DNA of 64,000 bases from Lachnospiraceae bacterium YSD2013 (GCA_900100895.1 FMTX01000022.1:1-64000), one strand, 5' to 3'; positions 1 to 7,234 are shown, counted from the first letter of the stretch. The notes: generated by a model not told the origin, from the sequence alone. Numbers and translations are program-made.

Positions 1-66
1 GTATTACTTATCGCAGTTATCTTTGACGTAGTATCAAAGCGCGGTAAATGGATCGCAAAGAACTAA
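1..66 (+). CDS. C-terminal end of a membrane permease (5' truncated by window)
   Basis: Only the last 21 codons before a TAA stop are present. They give a hydrophobic stretch (LLIAVIFDVV) followed by a basic tail (SKRGKWIAKN). A last membrane helix ending in DVVSKR-like basic residues is typical of sugar ABC-transporter permeases of the RbsC/MglC type, so that is the favoured identity, but any polytopic membrane protein could end this way. A clear hairpin terminator follows about 25 bases after the stop, so this gene ends its operon. Confidence 0.5.
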   Translation, partial: VLLIAVIFDVVSKRGKWIAKN

Positions 67-91
67 TTGATAATTTTTCTCATAATCCTCT

Positions 92-124
92 AAAGGGAGT
101 CAGGCCTCGGCCGGGCTCCCTTTT
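92..124 (+). terminator. Rho-independent terminator
   Basis: An 8-bp stem AAAGGGAG / CTCCCTTT encloses a GGCC-rich inner stem and ends in TTTT. It lies just after the truncated first gene and should end that transcript. Confidence 0.8.
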
Positions 125-441
125 CACATTTGTGACCACCCGGTCGCGGCTCGGCACAGGCAAAAGTCTTCCCCCAAAACCCTCTCCCGCTTCCGTCTCG
201 CGTAGCGGCCGGTCAGACGCTCCGTTGAGACTACGGTCTGCCCTACGCAAAAAGTGGTGCTTGAGGGACAGCACAGCCCTTTTTTGCAACTCAAACAATC
301 GTGTTTTCGTGCATAAGCGGCTTGAAATACAGCCGCTAAGCGCCGACGCTCCGACAGAGTCCCGCAAAAAGACTTTTCCCCGGACGGAGGCACTTTACCC
401 TGGCTAGATATCAACTTTTATCGCAAAAATCTTTCTTTTTC
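125..441. other. Non-coding stretch carrying one copy of a dispersed repeat
   Basis: About 320 bases without a convincing gene. Reading frames exist on both strands but none has a ribosome site, and the sequence is GC-rich and low in coding character compared with its neighbours. It contains the 53-bp repeat at 159-211, whose second copy is near 5.4 kb. The rest (GC-rich, with a short run TTTTTTGC near 280) is unassigned and may be more of the same repeat element. Confidence 0.5.
159..211 (-). repeat. 53-bp dispersed repeat, copy 1
   Basis: Read on the minus strand this segment matches 5416-5468 at 49 of 53 positions, from CGGCCGCTAC to GACTTTTGCC. Weaker similarity continues about 25 bases further (ending ...GGGTGG versus ...GGATGG). 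Both copies are intergenic. The shared strand reads as GRY-x-R-x-KRERV-x-GEDFC in one frame, but substitutions are not biased to third codon positions, so coding is doubtful. Confidence 0.75.
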
Positions 442-461
442 TTATAACGATAAGTTATAAT
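442..461 (+). promoter_or_regulatory. Palindrome overlapping the -10 region of the SUFU-AmmeMemoRadiSam operon
   Basis: TTATAAC, a 5-base spacer GATAA, and GTTATAA form a perfect inverted repeat. Its right arm overlaps a TATAAT -10 hexamer at 456-461. The -35 region (TTCTTT at 433-438) is weak. An operator for a dimeric repressor is plausible; no regulator is identified. Confidence 0.5.
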
Positions 462-488
462 TTTATACAAAGAAAACGGAGGTTAATT

Positions 489-1169
489 ATGGGACTTTTT
501 GATATTTTTAAGAAGAATAAACCAGAGGAAAAGCCGGTGGCGCCGCAGGCGGAGCCGGAGGAGGTTGAGGCGGTTGGCTGGGATGCGATTGAGAAGGAGT
601 TTTTGAGAGTGTATCCAGGGCAAGAGAATCCGAAGCATTACGGGACGGTGATTAAGTGGATGCTTGGGGGCAAGGACCCGCTCGACGGAATCAGCGTGTA
701 TGACGGCGGAGATTACTGGCACTTTGTTTCTTTCGGCCAGACCGAGATTTATGAAAAAGAATGCGATAACAAAGAAATCAGTGGTTACGGATACGAGCTT
801 ACTTTTAAGCTTAAGAAGGCGGGCCTCGAGGATGAAGAGGCGGAGCTTAGGAATATTTGCGGAATACTTCAGATGGTGGCAAGGATTACTTTTACCAAAG
901 GGGAATTGTTTGCGCCGGATGAGTTTATTTATACGGGCCAGACGCAGGGTATAGACGCGTTTCAGAAGTCTAATCTTACAGGCTTTATATGCGTGAAAGA
1001 CCCGACGGTAGAGGCGATTGATACTCCGAACGGAAGAGTTGAGTTCCTGGAGCTTGTGGGCATGACGGATGCGGAGCTTAAGACCTTGTCGAATAAGGCT
1101 TCGGTTGCGGAGCTTTACGCGAAGCTTGGTTCGGATGTTACAGATTATCACAGGGAATCGATTGTGTAG
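489..1169 (+). CDS. Suppressor-of-fused (SUFU) domain protein
   Basis: A 226-residue soluble protein. It starts with MGLFDIFKK, a short N-terminal helix seen in many Firmicutes proteins, followed by a Pro/Glu-rich linker to about residue 28 and then a single globular domain. Segments such as HYGTVIKW, YWHFVSFG and GYGYELTFKL match the bacterial SUFU domain family (PF05076), whose molecular role in bacteria is not established. No signal peptide or membrane helix is seen. The ATG follows GGAGG with good spacing. It is the first gene of a tight run with the two AmmeMemoRadiSam genes (gaps 17 and 12 bases), so co-expression is likely. Family assignment is by recognition of motifs. Confidence 0.8.
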   Translation: MGLFDIFKKNKPEEKPVAPQAEPEEVEAVGWDAIEKEFLRVYPGQENPKHYGTVIKWMLGGKDPLDGISVYDGGDYWHFVSFGQTEIYEKECDNKEISGYGYELTFKLKKAGLEDEEAELRNICGILQMVARITFTKGELFAPDEFIYTGQTQGIDAFQKSNLTGFICVKDPTVEAIDTPNGRVEFLELVGMTDAELKTLSNKASVAELYAKLGSDVTDYHRESIV

Positions 1170-1186
1170 CTTAAAGAGGGCGATAT

Positions 1187-2035
1187 ATGGCTAAATGCGA
1201 CGTATGCTTCAGACAGTGTGAAATCGGTGAAGGCAAGACAGGATTCTGCGGCGCGAGGACTTGCGTGGACGGCAGGGTTATTGCGGGCAATTATGCGAGA
1301 GTCACGTCTGCGGCGCTCGATCCGATTGAGAAGAAACCGCTTAAGATGTTCAGACCCGGCAAGAGAGTGTTGTCGGTGGGCTCTTACGGGTGCAATTTGA
1401 GGTGCCCGTACTGCCAGAACAACGAGATTTCCTGGGGCGAGCAAGTAAAGCTGTATGCCATGGGCGCTGAAGAATGGCTGCCCGAGGAGATAGTGGCTAA
1501 GGCTCTGGAGCTTAGGGCTGTGGGCAACATCGGAGTTGCTTTTACCTACAACGAGCCGCTTGTAGGCTACGAGTTCGTAAGAGATACCGCTAAGTTAGCC
1601 AAAGAATCCGGCATGGAAAACGTGCTGGTATCCAACGGCACCGCGAGTGAGCGCGTGTTTGAAGAGATCTCGCCTTACATCGATGCCATGAATATTGATT
1701 TGAAAGCCTTTACCGACGGGTTCTACAGGAATCTTATCGGTGGGGATTTTGAGATGACGAAGCGTTTTATCGAGCGAGCGGTTGAGACGTGTCATGTGGA
1801 GCTTACCACACTGATAATTCCCGGTGAGAACGACAGCGAGGAAGAAATGCGTGAGTTAAGCAGCTGGGTTGCGGCGCTTGAGGCAAGGGTCGGAAAGGCA
1901 ATTCCGCTTCATGTTACGAGGTTCTTCCCGCAGTTTAAGATGACTGACAGAGGGCCGACGCCGGTTGAGACGGTGTACAGACTTGCGGATGTGGCGCGCG
2001 AGAAGTTAGCACATGTTTTTGTGGGTAATGTTTAG
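1187..2035 (+). CDS. amrS: AmmeMemoRadiSam system radical SAM enzyme
   Basis: A 282-residue radical SAM protein. The 4Fe-4S/SAM motif is C69-N-L-R-C73-P-Y-C76. A second cysteine group lies at the N-terminus (C4, C7, C11, C21, C26), as is usual for this subfamily. FTYNEPL and MNIDLKAF are further landmarks of the AmrS group, which is related to pyruvate formate-lyase activases. The family defines the AmmeMemoRadiSam system with Memo-like and AMMECR1-like partners, and here the partner fusion gene begins 12 bases downstream. The biological substrate of the system is unknown. The protein is full length and the start follows AGAGGGCG. Cytosolic and oxygen-sensitive by family knowledge. Confidence 0.88.
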   Translation: MAKCDVCFRQCEIGEGKTGFCGARTCVDGRVIAGNYARVTSAALDPIEKKPLKMFRPGKRVLSVGSYGCNLRCPYCQNNEISWGEQVKLYAMGAEEWLPEEIVAKALELRAVGNIGVAFTYNEPLVGYEFVRDTAKLAKESGMENVLVSNGTASERVFEEISPYIDAMNIDLKAFTDGFYRNLIGGDFEMTKRFIERAVETCHVELTTLIIPGENDSEEEMRELSSWVAALEARVGKAIPLHVTRFFPQFKMTDRGPTPVETVYRLADVAREKLAHVFVGNV

Positions 2036-2047
2036 GGAGGTAATACG

Positions 2048-3433
2048 ATGGCTATAGTAGGTGCATTTATGGTTCCTCATCCGCCGATGATAGTTCCCGA
2101 AATCGGGCGCGGCGGCGAGAAGCAGGTTCAGGCGACGATTGATGCTTACGAGCACGTAGCCGACATGATAGCGGAGCTTAAGCCCGAGACGATTATAATT
2201 TCGAGCCCGCATTCCGTCATGTATGCAGACTATTTCCACATTTCGCCCGGGCGAGGCGCGAAGGGTTCTTTTGCCGACTTCGGAGTACCGTTTGTGGAGT
2301 TTGAAGAGGAATACGACTCAGAACTTGCGGACCGACTTGCAGAATTATGTGCAAGCAAGAATTTCCCCGCGGGCACCATGGGCCAGAGAAATCGTGAACT
2401 CGACCACGGCACCATGGTTCCGTTATGGTTCATCGAGAAGAAATACAAAGATTTCAAACTGGTTAGGACGGGCCTGTCGGGGCTTGACTTAATAAAGCAT
2501 TACGAGTATGGCATGCTAATCAGGCAGACGGTCGAAGCGCTTGACAGACGTGTCGTGTTCGTGGCAAGCGGCGACCTGTCGCACAAGCTTCAGACTTACG
2601 GTCCTTACGGCTTCGCCGAGGAAGGACCGGAGTACGACAAGCGCATCATGGATGTGTGCGGTCACGCGCGTTTCAAGGAGCTGTTCGACTTCGACGAGAA
2701 CTTCTGCGACAAGGCTGCGGAGTGCGGACATCGTTCTTTTGTCATCATGGCGGGAACGCTCGACGGCACCGCGGTTGAGGCGACTCAGTATTCTCACGAA
2801 GATGTCACGGGTGTCGGTTACGGAATCTGCTCCTTCATTCCCAAGGGCTCCGACGACAGCCGCAAGTTCCTGGATGCGAAGCTTGCTGACGAAGAGCGCG
2901 AGCTCCAAGCGAAGAAAGACAAATCCGACGCCTATGTCAGACTGGCGCGCGCCTCGGTTGAGTACTTCGTGAACAATCAGACTCAGATTGCTATGCCGGC
3001 GGATGTTCCGGCTGAACTTACAGACACTCGCGCGGGAGCCTTTGTATCCATACACAAATTCGGCAAGTTGCGCGGTTGTATCGGCACGATAGCATCGACC
3101 TGCAAAAACCTTGCCGAGGAAATCATCAAGAACGCGGTAAGCGCATCGTCCGAAGACCCGCGCTTCGAGCCGATAGAGCCCGACGAGCTCAAATGGCTCG
3201 ACATCACCGTCGACGTTCTCGGCGACGCGGAGCGTATCGATTCCAAGGACGCCCTTGATGTTAAACGCTACGGCGTCATCGTAGAAAGCGGCTATAAGCG
3301 AGGCCTTCTTTTGCCGGACCTGGACGGAGTTGACACGGTGGAGCAACAGATTGACATCGCCTGTCGCAAGGCCGGCATTCCCGAGGGCAGCGACATCGAT
3401 TTATACCGCTTCGAGGTAGTCAGACACTATTAG
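2048..3433 (+). CDS. amrA: AmmeMemoRadiSam protein: Memo/LigB-like domain fused to AMMECR1 domain
   Basis: A 461-residue two-domain protein. Residues about 1-270 resemble class III extradiol dioxygenase (LigB)/Memo proteins: it starts GAFMVPHPPMI, has SSPHS with likely metal histidines, and ASGDLSH near the middle. Residues about 285-461 are an AMMECR1 domain, recognised by the hallmark LRGCIG and the SSEDPRF segment. The fusion places the AmrB-type and AmrA-type functions in one chain, so with amrS upstream the system is complete in two genes. The gene starts with ATG after GGGAGGTAATACG and ends the operon; no strong terminator is seen after it. Function beyond system membership is unknown. 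Confidence 0.85.
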   Translation: MAIVGAFMVPHPPMIVPEIGRGGEKQVQATIDAYEHVADMIAELKPETIIISSPHSVMYADYFHISPGRGAKGSFADFGVPFVEFEEEYDSELADRLAELCASKNFPAGTMGQRNRELDHGTMVPLWFIEKKYKDFKLVRTGLSGLDLIKHYEYGMLIRQTVEALDRRVVFVASGDLSHKLQTYGPYGFAEEGPEYDKRIMDVCGHARFKELFDFDENFCDKAAECGHRSFVIMAGTLDGTAVEATQYSHEDVTGVGYGICSFIPKGSDDSRKFLDAKLADEERELQAKKDKSDAYVRLARASVEYFVNNQTQIAMPADVPAELTDTRAGAFVSIHKFGKLRGCIGTIASTCKNLAEEIIKNAVSASSEDPRFEPIEPDELKWLDITVDVLGDAERIDSKDALDVKRYGVIVESGYKRGLLLPDLDGVDTVEQQIDIACRKAGIPEGSDIDLYRFEVVRHY

Positions 3434-3452
3434 CAAGGGCTTATTTCGCAAC

Positions 3453-3480
3453 TTAGACATGCCTGCGCGTAACTTAATAC
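3453..3480 (+). promoter_or_regulatory. Putative promoter of the LytTR operon
   Basis: TTAGAC and TAATAC hexamers are separated by 16 bases. This puts the transcript start near 3487, just upstream of the ribosome-site hairpin. The match is moderate. Confidence 0.45.
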
Positions 3481-3494
3481 ATGACCTATTGAAC

Positions 3495-3548
3495 TTAAGC
3501 TCCTTTGCCTGTATCGTGTGTTTATCGACAGAAACAAAGGAGCTTTAA
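3495..3548 (+). promoter_or_regulatory. Hairpin sequestering a Shine-Dalgarno sequence
   Basis: The left arm TTAAGCTCCTTTG (3495-3507) is complementary to CAAAGGAGCTT-T-AA (3535-3548): 11 continuous base pairs plus two after a bulged T. The right arm contains AAAGGAG, the ribosome site for the ATG at 3551. An inner CTGT/ACAG pair extends the stem into the loop. As drawn, translation of the first gene would be shut off until the stem is opened. The left arm also matches GGAGCTTAA in front of the next gene (4244). Confidence 0.65.
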
Positions 3549-3550
3549 TC

Positions 3551-4231
3551 ATGAAAACAAGAGCAAAAGAAGGATTCAAATTTTTATCATACGGACTTGA
3601 GGCATTCGCGGTAATCGGCATAGAATTGCTGATTGGCTACGTAATCGAGGCCAACATTTATCATAAAGGATTCAACGAGTACAACACTTGGCAGAGCATT
3701 CTCCACTGGGTGGTTACCTGCATTTGCTGGGGCGTAGGTGCATTCCTCGTAATTATGGATTGCAAGAAGCATTCCGACCTTGACTTAATTGCAGACATCA
3801 AAAAGCCCGGACTTTTCAATTCAAATATTAAAGCATGGCAGTGGATTTTAATCGCACTAGGCGTTATCGCGTGCCTCGTAAGTACATGGATTGACTGGAA
3901 CGGCAGCAAGGTACTGGCAGAGTGGAACAAGAGAGGGCCCCTTCTTTTTACATTCCAGTACATTTATTATTTGTTTGAAGTTTTACTCGTTTTGCTTATA
4001 ATAATCTTCGGACAGACTGCATTTGAAAAATGGTTTAACAACAACAAAATCCCCTTCGGCGGCATTCTTTTGGCCCTCACATGGGGAATCGGCCACTGGT
4101 TCACAAAGGGTTCCCTCGCAACCGGAATCTACACCGCAGTGGGCGGCTTCGTGTTCGGAAGCGTATATGTTCTTACCAACCGAAATGTTAAGCTTTCATA
4201 CATTCTGTTATGCATAATGTTTATTCTTTAA
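3551..4231 (+). CDS. Polytopic membrane protein of unknown function
   Basis: A 226-residue protein with about six hydrophobic segments (near residues 12-32, 50-68, 92-112, 130-155, 168-186 and 190-220) and short hydrophilic links. The ATG chosen has a strong AAAGGAG site 8 bases upstream; a start 33 bases earlier would lie in the leader hairpin. The C-terminal stretch GGILLALTWGIGHWFTKGS and the following helices faintly recall CPBP-type intramembrane proteases, but the paired-glutamate motif is not seen, so no function is claimed. It is followed 12 bases later by a LytTR regulator and then DUF3021, suggesting a sensing or envelope-stress cassette. Translation is probably controlled by the leader hairpin. 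Confidence 0.7.
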   Translation: MKTRAKEGFKFLSYGLEAFAVIGIELLIGYVIEANIYHKGFNEYNTWQSILHWVVTCICWGVGAFLVIMDCKKHSDLDLIADIKKPGLFNSNIKAWQWILIALGVIACLVSTWIDWNGSKVLAEWNKRGPLLFTFQYIYYLFEVLLVLLIIIFGQTAFEKWFNNNKIPFGGILLALTWGIGHWFTKGSLATGIYTAVGGFVFGSVYVLTNRNVKLSYILLCIMFIL

Positions 4232-4243
4232 AACGGAGCTTAA

Positions 4244-4702
4244 ATGAAACTTATCAAGACCAAGGATGAAACGCTTGAAGAAAACTTCCTGGAACTTCAC
4301 TACAACACAATAGACGCGGAGACAACAGCGGTATTGGACCGCCTGAAATCTTCTTTTGGCTACATCGAAGGCACGATCGGCGAAAGAAAAACCACCGTAG
4401 CCCTTTCGGACATATTCTACTTTGAAACTGTAGACCGCAAGACCTTCGCCTACACCGACGAAGCCTGCGTAGAGGTCAAAGAAGCCCTTCGCGACATTAT
4501 CGGCAATCACGCGGATGCAGGCTTTATCAGGGTCAGCAAGTCAAGCGTTGTTAATATCTATAAGGTCAAGAAACTTGAAGGCGACATGAACATGCGTGTC
4601 ATAATTTATCTCAAAAATGACGAAAAGCTGATCATGAACAGAAGTTACAGAGACGAGTTCTACGAAGCACTTAAGAAGCTTCAGGGGGGCAACGGCCAAT
4701 GA
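4244..4702 (+). CDS. LytTR-family DNA-binding regulator
   Basis: A 152-residue protein. The C-terminal 100 residues form a LytTR DNA-binding domain: IFYFETVDRKTFAY, a helix of the EALRDII type, GFIRVSKSSVVNIYKV and the terminal IIMNRSYRDEFYEAL are characteristic. There is no receiver domain, so this is the stand-alone LytTR type usually encoded beside a DUF3021 membrane protein, as here. In known examples such pairs control their own operon or nearby membrane genes, with the membrane partner restraining the regulator; that role is inferred here. The stop codon overlaps the next start by four bases, giving translational coupling. Confidence 0.85.
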   Translation: MKLIKTKDETLEENFLELHYNTIDAETTAVLDRLKSSFGYIEGTIGERKTTVALSDIFYFETVDRKTFAYTDEACVEVKEALRDIIGNHADAGFIRVSKSSVVNIYKVKKLEGDMNMRVIIYLKNDEKLIMNRSYRDEFYEALKKLQGGNGQ

Positions 4703-5115
4703 AACTTATTACTAAACACAATTTCTTTTACATAGTCTGCGTAAGCTTCACGCTCATAACCATGGGCAAGCTTTTGCTTGAGAAAATTGACGGATTTACC
4801 GACCGATATTATAGCGAGAACATTTTCACTATCCTTGCTATTTCAATCCTCGGAACCCTGGTACTCGCAACGCACTACTATTTGAGGCGGTTCCCGTTCA
4901 TACCGGTCTTCATAGGCCAGTACCTTGTCACCATCGGCATCGTATGCCTAGCCATCCGCATCGGCCGGGAATTCACCGACTTCGCACCGACCGCATACAA
5001 AGACATGATTATTTCAGTGACCATTCCTTTTGTAATCGGCGCGATAGTGTACTACGTTGCGTTTTTCCACGAAATCAAAAAGGCTAATAAGCTACTTGAA
5101 AAAATGAATAATTGA
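4699..5115 (+). CDS. DUF3021 family membrane protein
   Basis: A 138-residue protein with four hydrophobic helices (about residues 8-24, 40-57, 67-90 and 100-122) and a basic, coiled C-terminal tail (HEIKKANKLLEKMNN). Size, topology and position directly after a LytTR gene match DUF3021, thought to be the inhibitory membrane partner of LytTR regulators. The ATG overlaps the LytTR stop (ATGA), so the two proteins are probably made in fixed ratio. A hairpin terminator follows immediately. Confidence 0.8.
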   Translation: MKLITKHNFFYIVCVSFTLITMGKLLLEKIDGFTDRYYSENIFTILAISILGTLVLATHYYLRRFPFIPVFIGQYLVTIGIVCLAIRIGREFTDFAPTAYKDMIISVTIPFVIGAIVYYVAFFHEIKKANKLLEKMNN

Positions 5116-5117
5116 AC

Positions 5118-5153
5118 CACAGCCGCGGCTTAATCCGTGGCTGTTATTTTTAT
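5118..5153 (+). terminator. Rho-independent terminator
   Basis: ACAGCC-g-CGG and CCG-t-GGCTGT pair around a short TTAAT loop and are followed by TATTTTTAT. It ends the LytTR/DUF3021 operon. Confidence 0.8.
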
Positions 5154-5172
5154 ACTGCTTTTTTGTGATAGG

Positions 5173-5401
5173 TTATCCCAATATGAAAAAATCTCAAAAT
5201 TGGGATAGAAATTACCACCATTCATTTGAGTTATGTAAACTACTTATCCCAATACGAAAAAACTTCTGAATTGGGATAAGATTTCGCGTAAAAGTTATCC
5301 CAATTTTTCCTTTTTTTGATATTGGGATAACCATCGCATATAATTGCGATGTATATAAGCCTTTTTTATCCCAATCGGAGATTTTTTTCGTATTGGGATA
5401 A
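5173..5401. repeat. Array A: four 36-bp palindromes, TTATCCCAAT family
   Basis: Units lie at 5173-5208, 5244-5279, 5295-5330 and 5366-5401, each exactly 36 bases. The arms are TTATCCCAAT and ATTGGGATAA with 16-base loops; only the last base of unit 1 departs. The loops of units 1 and 2 are A-rich (ATGAAAAAATCTCAAA, ACGAAAAAACTTCTGA). The loops of units 3 and 4 are T-rich and read as the same pattern on the other strand (unit 4: CGGAGATTTTTTTCGT). Unit starts are 71, 51 and 71 bases apart, so the array is mirror-symmetric about 5287. The central 15-base spacer begins GATTTCG, as in array B at 57.5 kb. No gene lies inside. Confidence 0.9.
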
Positions 5402-5415
5402 ATGCCAGATGAAAT

Positions 5416-5468
5416 CGGCCGCTACACGAGATCGAAGCGGGAGAGGGTTTTTGGGGAAGACTTTTGCC
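5416..5468 (+). repeat. 53-bp dispersed repeat, copy 2
   Basis: Identical at 49 of 53 positions to the minus strand of 159-211. It begins 14 bases after the last palindrome of array A and lies upstream of the acyltransferase promoter. An open frame runs through it into the next gene, but it lacks a ribosome site and a promoter lies downstream of it, so it is treated as non-coding. Confidence 0.75.
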
Positions 5469-5536
5469 GGCCCTTGTTCGTGACAGGATGGGAAGGGCAA
5501 GTCAATAGGGCAATTCGGGGGTCATTGTACATGGAC

Positions 5537-5565
5537 TTGAGTCCGGGGGAGGGGTATGCTATAAT
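5537..5565 (+). promoter_or_regulatory. Promoter of the acyltransferase/GT8 operon
   Basis: TTGAGT and TATAAT are separated by exactly 17 bases. Transcription should begin about 5571-5573, almost on the ATG at 5573, which implies a leaderless or near-leaderless message. No Shine-Dalgarno sequence precedes that ATG. Confidence 0.7.
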
Positions 5566-5572
5566 AGCCGGG

Positions 5573-6379
5573 ATGGAAAATAATATTAATACTACGACAT
5601 GTAGAGTTGTATACTACGAAGACGAATTGAATGATGAGTTTTCCGAGGCGCAGATCAATGCCCGCGTTATTGATGAGAGCTATGATTACGACGGTGGACT
5701 GCTCCGCAGGATAGGAAGAGTTTTCTTTTACTATATGCTGGTGAGGCCCGGTGCGGCGATTTTCTTAAAGCTTAAGTACAATCATAAGATTGTCGGCAAG
5801 GAGAAATTGAAGCCCTACAGAAAGACCGGCTACTTCCTATACGGTAACCATACCAATCCCGTGGCGGATGCGTATATTCCGAGCATGATTGCTAAGCCTA
5901 AGGGTGTGTATGTTATAGTGCATCCGGCTAATGTTTCGATTCCGGTGCTTGGGAAGATTAATCCGAGCCTCGGGGCGATTCCGCTTCCCGATACCAAGGG
6001 AGCGCTTAAGGGATTTGAGCAGGCGGTTAAGAAGGCGATTGACAAGACTGCTTGTGTGGCGATTTATCCGGAGGCGCATATCTGGCCGTATTGTACGTGG
6101 ATCAGGAATTTCAGGGACGCGTCTTTTAGGTATCCCGTGAAGACCGGCAAGCCTGTTTTTTGCTTTACGAACACGTATCAAGAGAAAAAAGGCAAGAATC
6201 CGCAGATAGTGACTTATGTCGAGGGACCTTTTTTTGCCAACGGGGAACTGCCGATTAAGGACCGCAAAAAGGACTTAAGAGACCGCGTATACGCCGCAAT
6301 GTGCAAGAATGCCGCACACAACACGGTCGAGCTTGTGAAATACATAAAGCGTGACGAAACCGACACGCAGGGGGAATAG
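5573..6379 (+). CDS. Lysophospholipid/1-acylglycerol-3-phosphate acyltransferase family protein
   Basis: A 268-residue PlsC-like acyltransferase. The catalytic region reads YGNHTNPVADAY, which has the His and Asp of the HX4D motif with one extra residue between them (H-X5-D). It is followed by YPEAHIWP, the second conserved block near the acceptor site. A hydrophobic patch (FFYYMLVRPGAAIFL) probably anchors it at the membrane. The start was placed at the ATG after the promoter; an upstream in-frame extension passes through a dispersed repeat and is unlikely. It heads an operon with a GT8 enzyme and a GT8-acyltransferase fusion, pointing to glycolipid or lipid-anchored glycan synthesis (inference). 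Substrates are unknown. Confidence 0.78.
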   Translation: MENNINTTTCRVVYYEDELNDEFSEAQINARVIDESYDYDGGLLRRIGRVFFYYMLVRPGAAIFLKLKYNHKIVGKEKLKPYRKTGYFLYGNHTNPVADAYIPSMIAKPKGVYVIVHPANVSIPVLGKINPSLGAIPLPDTKGALKGFEQAVKKAIDKTACVAIYPEAHIWPYCTWIRNFRDASFRYPVKTGKPVFCFTNTYQEKKGKNPQIVTYVEGPFFANGELPIKDRKKDLRDRVYAAMCKNAAHNTVELVKYIKRDETDTQGE

Positions 6380-6382
6380 TAC

Positions 6383-7234
6383 ATGAATTTACTCTTTTCG
6401 GGTAATGACTATGTTTTTGACGGAATAATGACGTGCCTTCTTTCGATATTCAAGAGGACGAAGAGCACCGAGCCGTTTACGGCATACGTTCTTACCATGG
6501 ATGTGTCTCATCTTAAGCCGGCTTATGTGCCGATTAGTGATGAGAAGATAGCCTTTCTTGATAAGGTGGCGAAGGGCTACAATCCGAACAACAGAATAAT
6601 CAAGATTGACGTGACCGACATATACATGCGCGAGTTCGCGGCCTGCCCCAATGAGCAGTGCTATTGCTCGCCGTATACGCTCCTCAGACTATTTATTGAT
6701 ATGATTCCCGAGATTCCGGACAAGATTCTGTATCTTGATGCGGATATCATGTTTAACAGGGAGATTGAGCTTCTTTACGATATCGACATTACGGGTTATG
6801 AGTACGCGGCGGCGCGGGACCATTACGGTAAGTACCTTACGCATCCGAACTCGATTAATGCGGGCGTCCTTCTTTTTAACATGGTGGAGTGCAGGCGCAC
6901 GGGACTGTTTGAGAAGGCTCGCAACCTGATTAAGACCAAGAAATTAATCTTCGCCGATCAAAGCGCGATTTTCAGGAGCACCACGCGCAAGAAGATGCTT
7001 CCGCAGCGCTTCAACGACCAGAAGTTTTTGCACAAGCATACGGTGGTAAGACACTTTTCGAAGCGCCTGTTCTGGCTGCCGTATCCACATACGGACAATA
7101 TCAAGCAGTGGCACGTGACCAAGGTTCACAAGGTATTCGGTTACGATGCTTTTGACGACAGTCTGTATGAATATATTTACCTTAGGAGAAAGTATGAAAC
7201 TGAGAGGGACCTTCAGTCTGTTAAAGAGAAGTAG
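6383..7234 (+). CDS. Glycosyltransferase family 8 protein
   Basis: A 283-residue GT8 (LgtC/glycogenin-type) retaining glycosyltransferase. Landmarks are the metal-binding DXD motif in ILYLDADIMFN, NAGVLLFNM, and FADQSAIF, which corresponds to the conserved DQD/N region. A C-terminal basic region could contact membrane lipids. It starts 3 bases after the acyltransferase stop and overlaps the next gene by 41 bases, so the trio is one operon. The donor is expected to be a UDP-sugar by family knowledge; the acceptor is unknown. Confidence 0.85.
   Translation: MNLLFSGNDYVFDGIMTCLLSIFKRTKSTEPFTAYVLTMDVSHLKPAYVPISDEKIAFLDKVAKGYNPNNRIIKIDVTDIYMREFAACPNEQCYCSPYTLLRLFIDMIPEIPDKILYLDADIMFNREIELLYDIDITGYEYAAARDHYGKYLTHPNSINAGVLLFNMVECRRTGLFEKARNLIKTKKLIFADQSAIFRSTTRKKMLPQRFNDQKFLHKHTVVRHFSKRLFWLPYPHTDNIKQWHVTKVHKVFGYDAFDDSLYEYIYLRRKYETERDLQSVKEK

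Noticed and set aside
48-414. Open frames of about 95-119 codons on both strands in the first intergenic region
   Set aside because: No ribosome sites, overlap with a terminator and a repeat, and no protein-like composition.
5402-5572. 57-codon N-terminal extension of the acyltransferase
   Set aside because: It runs through a dispersed repeat, has no ribosome site, and a consensus promoter lies downstream of it; the ATG at 5573 is the better start.
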